Below are positions 23,057 to 28,997 of a stretch of DNA of 35,789 nt, piece after piece. The translations under genes and the position numbers were made by a program. The notes beneath the pieces were generated by a model. That model worked only from the letters and a program-made list of their open reading frames with translations. It had not been told where the DNA came from and did no database searches. This DNA comes from a virus. Every line of letters begins with the position of its first letter. Positions within the stretch are counted from its first letter, which is position 1. The DNA lies in IMG/VR virus record IMGVR_UViG_3300031251_000070, positions 1 through 35,789 of that record. One strand, 5' to 3'.

Positions 23057-23605
23057 TCAAAAACGCACGATCCACTTGTCGAACTGCGTGCGGTTGATGC
23101 GCTCACCGAACGCTTCATTGACGGCTCTGTCGGCCGAGGTGAGAGTGCCGCAATCATCGAACCACATGATGCCTCCAGCCACCATCAGCGGAGAAAAACA
23201 ACGGATGGCCTCCTTGATGCTCTGGTATTGGTCGGCATCGATATGCACAAAAGCGATCGGCGGCATCACTGTCGGCATCGTTTCCGGAAAGATACCGACA
23301 TGGAATACTGCAGAAGGGATCAAGGCGCGCACCGCAGCTTCTTTGACGTCACCAAAGTCGCCCACCTGGTGGTAATCATGTTCGCCGCAAAAGGGAATGC
23401 CGGTGAAAGTGTCGAAAAGATGCAATTCACGCCCCTGCTCTGTGGCTATTTCAGCAAGATGGCTTGCGGATCCGCCTTTATAGACACCCAGCTCGACAAA
23501 AGCTCCGGGCGGCGTGTTGGCGGCAAGCGCACACATCTGCAGGATGGTAGGTTTGCCGATCAGGGAATGGGGTTTATCCGGCAGGGAAAGTGTAGACGTC
23601 TCCAC
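23057..23605 (-). CDS. TylF/MycF-like SAM-dependent O-methyltransferase
   Basis: This 182-aa class I methyltransferase has motif I FVELGVYKGGSA (E38 to A47), the strand-2 acidic residue in LHLFDTFTG (D65) and the metal-binding pattern FVHIDADQYQSIKEAI (D123 and D125). MWFDDCG (D150, D151) completes the set. These are the features of macrocin O-methyltransferase (TylF) relatives, Mg2+-dependent enzymes that methylate sugar hydroxyls. The GTG start is two bases after the portal stop, so translation is coupled. The gene separates portal from capsid, which normally adjoin, so it is an inserted cargo gene. A sugar on a phage protein or on the host surface is the likely substrate (inference). Confidence 0.88.
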   Translation of the reverse strand: METSTLSLPDKPHSLIGKPTILQMCALAANTPPGAFVELGVYKGGSASHLAEIATEQGRELHLFDTFTGIPFCGEHDYHQVGDFGDVKEAAVRALIPSAVFHVGIFPETMPTVMPPIAFVHIDADQYQSIKEAIRCFSPLMVAGGIMWFDDCGTLTSADRAVNEAFGERINRTQFDKWIVRF

Positions 23606-23607
23606 TT

Positions 23608-25173
23608 TTACTTCTTTTTTGGAGTTTCGTTTGGGTCATCGTTTGGATCCGGCATCGCAGCAAGACCACTGGCGGAAGTAAATTGTGACGGGTCCAGGCC
23701 GGCCTTTACCATTTCCGCATGTTCCTGTGCCAACTCATCCAGGATGTCGTCGAAATCTTCTCCCTGCTCTGCAGCCAGGCGGGTGCGGCTGGTGATGCCC
23801 AGCTCGACCGCTGATAAAGCGCCATTGATCTCTTTGACCGGATCTACCCAGCGCCAGCGTCTACCCTGGAATTTGCTGGCATTGAGGAACTTGGAGAGTT
23901 TTTCCGCCGGCAATGCACTGCCGCTCTCCTCGAAAGTGATATCGCCCCGCAGTAATGCTATGGCCAGCCATTCCTGATATATTTCGGAGCTGAATTTTTC
24001 AATGAACCAATCCTGCAGGATCATCCATTGCTCGCGCTCGCCCAACTCCGCGATTCGCGCACTGCTGTAATTGACATCGGTCATATCTCCGGAAAGGTTG
24101 TGCGTCGCTACATCCAGGCCGGATGAAATGCCGCGCATGCACGCCTTGACGAAGCTCTCATAATTGGCATGGGGATATTCCGGATTCCATGAATTGAGGG
24201 TATAGCCTGGCGGCAGCTCAAACAGCTCCCCGGCCTCGACGTTCATGTGCAAGTTACCTGCGGATGTCTGGCTGTCCGCCATTGTTGCCGTGGCCTCCGT
24301 GGACTCTTCCGAGCGTTCAAGTGCTGCGATCTTGCTTGCGCCGATGCGCGCTGCGATCACTGCGCTCTCATTGAAGCCGCCCAGCTGCTGGGCACGTATC
24401 AGTATGGCGTGGAACCATGTATATCCCCGTGCCTGCTCTGCCCGCTCCGGAAGATAAAGGTGGATGATGTCTGAAGCCGGAACGCGCTCCATTTCGGGAG
24501 AGCCAAGCGCGACCATGGTATCTCCAGGATGGCGCTGCCGGATCCAGTAGGCCACCGGCCTACCGCTGGTATCCATCTCCACTCCCTGGCGAATCACGCC
24601 ATTGGGTGTGATCATGTTCAGGTTCTCCACCAGGCGGTCTGCTTCCAGCAGCTGCAAGGCGAACCCGTAAGGAAGATCCCTACGGCGTACCTTGCGCACC
24701 AGCGCTTCACCGTCGCGCGCCACCGCTTTGACCGCAACCCTGCACATCATGGGAAAGCTCATTTTTCCGGTGATGTCCGAACTCTTTCCCCACCGCTGCC
24801 AGTGCGTCTCGATGGTGTCGTTCGCAGATTTGTCCAGTACCGGCCTTTCTTTTTTCTTTGCAGGTGCCGCCACATAAGCCCTGACCTGCAGCATTGGGCC
24901 GTTGCGGCCGATGATGTTTGTGGCGCACATGGAAAGGAAGCGTCTGCCGTATTCATTATTCTGTGCCAGTTGCCGTGCGCGGGCGCGCATGATGATCAGA
25001 CTGCCGTCGAGGTCGGTATTGACCGACCCTGACCAGCTGGCCATGCTGGCAGTCAGGCGACTTACCTGGCCGCCGGCGAAACCGATAGAGCTGCCATTTC
25101 CATACAATGCCGAAAGATCGCGCTTCGCAGGCTTTCTTGAAAAAATGCTGTTCCACCAATCCTTGAGCGCCAT
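23608..25173 (-). CDS. Portal protein (lambda B family)
   Basis: This 521-aa protein matches the lambda portal family: an N-terminal MALKDWWNSIFSRKP and SLIIMRARARQLAQNNEYGR, then DITGKMSFPMMCRVAVKAVA. DGEALVRKVRRRDLPYGFAL, DIIHLYLPERAEQARGYTWF and QLGGFNESAVIAARIGASKI follow. ATHNLSGDMTDVNYSSARIA is near the end. It forms the dodecameric ring through which DNA enters the head. The ATG with an AGGG site eight bases upstream is chosen; a TTG two codons earlier overlaps the previous stop. Confidence 0.94.
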   Translation of the reverse strand: MALKDWWNSIFSRKPAKRDLSALYGNGSSIGFAGGQVSRLTASMASWSGSVNTDLDGSLIIMRARARQLAQNNEYGRRFLSMCATNIIGRNGPMLQVRAYVAAPAKKKERPVLDKSANDTIETHWQRWGKSSDITGKMSFPMMCRVAVKAVARDGEALVRKVRRRDLPYGFALQLLEADRLVENLNMITPNGVIRQGVEMDTSGRPVAYWIRQRHPGDTMVALGSPEMERVPASDIIHLYLPERAEQARGYTWFHAILIRAQQLGGFNESAVIAARIGASKIAALERSEESTEATATMADSQTSAGNLHMNVEAGELFELPPGYTLNSWNPEYPHANYESFVKACMRGISSGLDVATHNLSGDMTDVNYSSARIAELGEREQWMILQDWFIEKFSSEIYQEWLAIALLRGDITFEESGSALPAEKLSKFLNASKFQGRRWRWVDPVKEINGALSAVELGITSRTRLAAEQGEDFDDILDELAQEHAEMVKAGLDPSQFTSASGLAAMPDPNDDPNETPKKK

Positions 25174-25175
25174 AT

Positions 25176-25733
25176 TCAAACCCTGAATTGTATTTTGCGG
25201 CCGATACCTTCACCGCGCGCCAGCTTGGCCGCGTTTTCCTCGTTCTGCACTTCCAGCTGGTAACGGTTCTGCAGTTTGAGGAGATCTGTGATGGGGATAT
25301 ATTGCATTCGCCGTCCGGCGATCTCGTATTGCGCGACGGCCGGATCGCGTGATTCCAGCCACGCTTTGATCGCGTCCAGCATCTTTTTCGCGTGACTGCG
25401 GCCATCAAACGCATCAGTTGATGTGCCGGCGCGGTAATCTGGAAGCAGTGTCACGCTTCCGGAATCTACGTCATATTTCTCGTTGCTGCCGCCTTCCACC
25501 CAGGCCATCCATGTATAGTCGCCGGCTGTATAAGCTACGGTTGTAGCTGCGGCAACTACAATAGAAAAATCGGCGCCAGAGGCTGCGGCATCGATCTCGA
25601 AACCGCCTGCGGCACTCTTGAAGCTGTATTTAAGCGTCCACGTTCCTGCAGGGTAATCGGTGAATGTGCGCGTCCATTTCCATGTGCTGCCAATGCGCAG
25701 CTGCGACGGCTCATTGTTGGGGATGGTTGTCAT
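25176..25733 (-). CDS. Head-tail connector region protein (gpW position), Ig-like N-terminus
   Basis: This is a 185-aa protein. Residues 1-100 are beta-rich with an Ig-like pattern (WKWTRTFTDYPAGTWTLKYS, YTWMAWVEGG, YDVDSGSVTLLPDY). Residues 115-185 are helical (HAKKMLDAIKAWLESRDPAV, then YIPITDLLKLQNRYQLEVQN). The second part and the position between terminase and portal correspond to the gpW-type head-tail joining proteins of lambda-like phages, but I cannot assign the family firmly. The stop overlaps the portal start region. Confidence 0.65.
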   Translation of the reverse strand: MTTIPNNEPSQLRIGSTWKWTRTFTDYPAGTWTLKYSFKSAAGGFEIDAAASGADFSIVVAAATTVAYTAGDYTWMAWVEGGSNEKYDVDSGSVTLLPDYRAGTSTDAFDGRSHAKKMLDAIKAWLESRDPAVAQYEIAGRRMQYIPITDLLKLQNRYQLEVQNEENAAKLARGEGIGRKIQFRV

Positions 25734-25766
25734 TGTCCGCGTATGCTGGACGTGAAATCATCCTGT

Positions 25767-25786
25767 GTTAAGGCAAAAAATGTCCG
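25767..25786. repeat. 20-bp intergenic repeat, copy upstream of the connector gene
   Basis: This is an exact copy of the sequence at 23024-23043, in the same orientation (minus strand CGGACATTTTTTGCCTTAAC). It starts two bases after the stop of the Mor-like activator gene, in a 55-base gap before the connector gene. Both copies lie in the two most obvious non-coding gaps of the head module. Confidence 0.6.
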
Positions 25787-25788
25787 TT

Positions 25789-26073
25789 TTATTTTCCGGT
25801 CTGTATGCGCCTGACCTGCCGGACCGTAATACCAAGCTCCTGTGCCAATGCTGCAGATGCCAGACCAGTGCCGATAGCGGCGATCTTCACCCTGGACACA
25901 AGTTTGGGCAATTTAGGCACATAGACGCGCTCGCCGCCGAACTGTTCGGAGAGTGCGGCTTCCAGCCGGTGTGCTGTTTCGATTGGCAAAGCGGAACCCA
26001 GCTCTTTTTCCATCAGCCTGACTAGTTCATAGATCATTTTATTCACCCCGTCTTTCTTTGCATTAGGTTTCAT
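25789..26073 (-). CDS. Mor-like transcription activator homologue
   Basis: This is a 94-aa protein. An N-terminal helical dimerisation-like part (MIYELVRLMEKELGSALPIE, then HRLEAALSEQFGGERVYVPK) is followed by a helix-turn-helix (SAALAQELGITVRQVRRIQ). The FGGERVYVPK segment and the terminal HTH match the Mor/C activator family of Mu-like phages, which activate middle or late promoters. The ATG overlaps the large terminase stop by four bases. Its position in the head operon of a lambda-type phage suggests a late-gene regulator or a borrowed module. Confidence 0.75.
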   Translation of the reverse strand: MKPNAKKDGVNKMIYELVRLMEKELGSALPIETAHRLEAALSEQFGGERVYVPKLPKLVSRVKIAAIGTGLASAALAQELGITVRQVRRIQTGK

Positions 26074-27926
26074 GGACGATTACCTATTGTTCCTAGCCGC
26101 CTGATGGCCAAGCCTCTTTGTGCTTGTTTTGGTGCATCAGATTCGTGCTCTGTTTTTGCCTGCTCTGCCCTTTTTGCCCTTGCAGCCATATCTATCTTTG
26201 CCAGGCGCAGCGCTGCCAGCGCCATCTTCCAGCAGTCGTACGCCTCATTGCGCAGCCGCGACTGTTTCCAGGCAATTATCTTTTTACCCCGCACCTTTTT
26301 CTCTTCCAGCTGGTTGCTGGTGAGTTGTGCGAAGTACTCGTCATCGAAACAAGCCTCTTTCGGAAAGTGCATATACCCGGCGCCAGGCTTTTCCAATGTG
26401 AGGCGTTGCATGAGTAGCGACATGGCCGCCTGGTCGCTGACCAAAAACGGGGAAAAGCCCTTTTTGCGCTTGTTGCGCAGGCGCCGCTTGCGCGCCTGGT
26501 CATCTTCGGTGAGTGTCTTGCCCTTGCCTTCGATGCCTTTCAGCGGGATCGCCCAGCGCCGTTTCTCGCAGAAGGCCTTGGCCTGGTCGGTGTTGTAACC
26601 TGTGTCTATGCCGGCGACATCGATTTCCTGCGCATGCAGCTCGCCGTCCAGTTCGTCCCATGGGTCGTCGCCGGCGGTATCACCCTCGATGATGATGTGG
26701 TCGACAGCCCAGCTCTCCTCGTTCAAACCCCAATCGAATATGGAGATCTCCAGCCTGTCCTTTTGCACGTCCACGCCTGCAGTACGCGCATATACAGCGC
26801 GATCGCCGAGTTCCACGCCGCAGCGCATCAACAACGCATTCGGATCCGCGCCTTTCAGCTCCTGATCCCACACCTCACCCAGGGCTGTATTGATGAAGGT
26901 CTGCAGTTTTGAGCTGTCTTCCTGCGCCTTGATCCATTCCTGAACCATGTCCAGCCATGAAGGGCCCAGGCCGATCGAGCAATACAGCGAGCTCCACTGG
27001 TAGCCGCGCGCTTTGATATGCGGACGCGCTGCGATCCACCGGCCGTTTCGGAGCATGGCAGGCTTGTGGTGTTCGTAGATCTCTGCAGCGCAGTACTTGC
27101 ACAGGTACCATGCCTGCGTGTGCGTGGAATTCCACTTGATGCCGTAACCCTTATCCGCCCCACCCCATTCAAGCACCTGGTATTCGCCGCAATGCGGGCA
27201 CGGCACATGGTATTTGCGCTGATCGCTGGCGAGGTAGCTGCGCTCGATCAGGCTCTTATCCTTGATGGTCGGCGTGCTGATCTTGCCACGGATCGCACGG
27301 GTGAATGCCTTGGTGCGGCCGTCAGCCAGCGATTCCACGTCGCCCTCATCTCCCACTTCGGTGGGAAAGCGGTCGTAATCGTCCAGGATGATGATGCGCA
27401 CCGACTTCTGCGCGTAACTGTTGGGTGAATTGCCGCCGGCAAGGAACAATACGCCGCCCGGGAAGTCGATCAGATCCTCACGGTTGGAAGCATCACGGCT
27501 GCGGTTGCCTCCCAGCAAGTCACGGATTACTGTCGTATCCTGCAACAACGGGTTGAGTTTTTGCACCTTCCAGCTATTACGCGCCTCCAGCGTCGGCAGC
27601 ATCACCATCATCGGACAGGGTGCATGTTCCATCACGTACCCGATGACGTTCACAGTAGCGGCCGACGCGCCATATTGCGACGGCTTCATCAGTGCCAGAT
27701 CGTTGACGCCGCTATTGGCCGAGAAGCAATCCATGATCTCACGCATCAATGGCGTGCGGCTGGTACGGTACCGCCCGCGCTCTCCGGAATCCTTGCCCGT
27801 TAGCTCGCGGTGCATGTCCGACCACTCCGAAACCGACAGCGACTTACGCGGCGCCGCAGCATGCCACGCCACCTGCAGGCAATGGCTTTGACGGCGGTGC
27901 AGCAGGGAGAGGATGTGGTTGTTCAT
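26070..27926 (-). CDS. terL: Terminase large subunit (GpA family)
   Basis: This 618-aa motor/nuclease has the lambda gpA pattern: SEWSDMHRELTGKDSGERGR, the adenine-binding/Walker-A-like LMKPSQYGAS, and the Walker B SVRIIILDDYDRFPTEVGDEG. A zinc-like cluster CPHCGEYQVLEWGG...LCKYC follows. The nuclease domain has TAGVDVQKDRLEISIFDWGL and VAGIDTGYNTDQ. It cuts concatemeric DNA and drives packaging. GpA-type enzymes generally act at cos sites. The start giving MNNHILSLLH overlaps the small subunit stop as ATGA and is chosen over an upstream in-frame ATG. Confidence 0.95.
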   Translation of the reverse strand: MNNHILSLLHRRQSHCLQVAWHAAAPRKSLSVSEWSDMHRELTGKDSGERGRYRTSRTPLMREIMDCFSANSGVNDLALMKPSQYGASAATVNVIGYVMEHAPCPMMVMLPTLEARNSWKVQKLNPLLQDTTVIRDLLGGNRSRDASNREDLIDFPGGVLFLAGGNSPNSYAQKSVRIIILDDYDRFPTEVGDEGDVESLADGRTKAFTRAIRGKISTPTIKDKSLIERSYLASDQRKYHVPCPHCGEYQVLEWGGADKGYGIKWNSTHTQAWYLCKYCAAEIYEHHKPAMLRNGRWIAARPHIKARGYQWSSLYCSIGLGPSWLDMVQEWIKAQEDSSKLQTFINTALGEVWDQELKGADPNALLMRCGVELGDRAVYARTAGVDVQKDRLEISIFDWGLNEESWAVDHIIIEGDTAGDDPWDELDGELHAQEIDVAGIDTGYNTDQAKAFCEKRRWAIPLKGIEGKGKTLTEDDQARKRRLRNKRKKGFSPFLVSDQAAMSLLMQRLTLEKPGAGYMHFPKEACFDDEYFAQLTSNQLEEKKVRGKKIIAWKQSRLRNEAYDCWKMALAALRLAKIDMAARAKRAEQAKTEHESDAPKQAQRGLAIRRLGTIGNRP

Positions 27927-28456
27927 GCGGTTTTCTTCTCTAGCGCTGCACACTGTTTTTGTATCGCATCGCCCAGCTGCACAAGCACGTTGCGGCAATG
28001 CTCGGTGATCTCGGCATGGCATTCTGTAAGGTCATTGGTGGCCACGACGATCGGTGCAACCTGGTCAGGAAACACATCCAGCAGGCTGCGCACCGTTGCG
28101 CCGATGAATTTCATGGCTGCATCCACATCGTCGCGCGGTATCAGGCTGCCGGCGAGTTTGTCGCGTTCCATTTCTTCCATATCCGCCTTTGCGATCGCGC
28201 TGCGCGTTTCAGCCTCTGACTTGCTACTTTGCGGCCTGGGTTCTGCCGGTTTGTTCTCACGATTTTCTGCATGGCGCTCCTTGACATCACGGCGCTTGCC
28301 GCCGGTTTCCTTGATGCGTTGCAGCGACTCGGCAACCAGCACGCGATCGCCTTTATCATTCAGCACCAGACGTCCCGCCTGTTTAAGTTTGGTGACATAT
28401 CCAGGTGACCAGTTTTGGGAATCAGCGAAGGTTTTGAAATTGACTGTCTCGGTCAT
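27923..28456 (-). CDS. terS: Terminase small subunit
   Basis: This is a 177-aa protein with an N-terminal helix-turn-helix (FKTFADSQNWSPGYVTKLKQ, then GRLVLNDKGDRVLVAESLQR). A charged central region (ENRENKPAEPRPQSSKSEAE) and a helical C-terminal half (MKFIGATVRSLLDVFPDQVA) follow. This is the layout of lambda Nu1-like small terminases, which recognise the packaging site and recruit the large subunit. Four-base overlaps link it to genes on both sides. Confidence 0.87.
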   Translation of the reverse strand: MTETVNFKTFADSQNWSPGYVTKLKQAGRLVLNDKGDRVLVAESLQRIKETGGKRRDVKERHAENRENKPAEPRPQSSKSEAETRSAIAKADMEEMERDKLAGSLIPRDDVDAAMKFIGATVRSLLDVFPDQVAPIVVATNDLTECHAEITEHCRNVLVQLGDAIQKQCAALEKKTA

Positions 28457-28704
28457 TTTTTGCCTTCCTTTTTCACTACCAGGAACAGATCCGCGCCGCT
28501 AACCTCACGCAGGCGGCTGGTATCCAGAGGTTTGCCTATGGTGTGGCCGTTCTCGCTGGCATAGAAGTGACCGCCCAGGCCTTGCATGCTGTTGCGGATG
28601 GTGGTGTCTACTTCATCCTTGCCGAATGCCTCGCGCATGCTGTCTACGAAAGCAGCCACGGTTGGCATCAGCTCGCGCATCGGCTTGGTGGTGGAGGCAG
28701 TCAT
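28453..28704 (-). CDS. Small protein upstream of terminase, 83 aa
   Basis: The protein has a helical N-terminal half (MRELMPTVAAFVDSMREAFG, then DTTIRNSMQGLGGHFYASEN) and a short strand-rich end (GADLFLVVKKEG). It overlaps terS by four bases and is preceded by the repeat-rich non-coding block. Similar small genes precede terS in some lambda-like prophages, but I know of no function. Involvement in packaging or late control is possible. Confidence 0.65.
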   Translation of the reverse strand: MTASTTKPMRELMPTVAAFVDSMREAFGKDEVDTTIRNSMQGLGGHFYASENGHTIGKPLDTSRLREVSGADLFLVVKKEGKK

Positions 28705-28997
28705 AAATTGCTCCAGGTGTGGGCTGTTACAGGCTTGCGCAGACTGTTACAGGAGTCTGTAACGATTTTTCCTTTATTATTCAACTCTGTTACATATGTA
28801 ACGGGTGTAACGGGGTATTGATGCGCGCACGCACACGTGCGCAGGCGCGCGCACGTGCATGTGTGTATGTGCGCGTGAAGTGTGTAACGCCTGTAACACC
28901 TGTAACAATGATGATTATTAAAGGTTTTTTCGTTACGGGCTGCTGTAACGCCTGTAACGGCGATGATTTTTAATGGTTTTATGCCTGTTCTTTCCAT
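28701..28997 (-). CDS. Doubtful 98-aa ORF running through the iteron block
   Basis: The frame is open through the whole repeat region and its stop overlaps the next start as ATGA, which is unlikely by chance alone. It also overlaps the end of the primase gene by 19 bases. The peptide is dominated by the repeats: VTGVT, CYRCYRRYTLHAHIHTCTC, then PVTPVTYVTELNN. No good ribosome-binding site is visible. It may be a by-product of iterons whose length is a multiple of three (nine bases), or a real Cys/Val-Thr-rich peptide. Confidence 0.25.
   Translation of the reverse strand: MERTGIKPLKIIAVTGVTAARNEKTFNNHHCYRCYRRYTLHAHIHTCTCARLRTCACAHQYPVTPVTYVTELNNKGKIVTDSCNSLRKPVTAHTWSNL
28726..28958. repeat. 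TGTAAC iteron block with Z-DNA-prone core: candidate replication origin (or cos)
   Basis: The hexamer TGTAAC occurs eight times forward (28758, 28797, 28806, 28883, 28892, 28901, 28944, 28953) and three times inverted (28726, 28746, 28789). Neighbours are spaced exactly 9 bp in four steps (TGTAACGCC, TGTAACACC, TGTAACAAT). Inverted pairs give GTTACATATGTAAC (28789-28802, a perfect palindrome) and GTTACAG-GAGT-CTGTAAC (28746-28763). Between the two sets are 23- and 33-base runs of strictly alternating purine-pyrimidine (28821-28843, 28845-28877). AT-rich segments lie on both sides. The block sits between primase-helicase and terminase genes. Confidence 0.7.

Noticed and set aside
28726-28958. 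A CRISPR array
   Set aside because: Repeats are six to nine bases with no constant 30-base spacers and no cas genes nearby.
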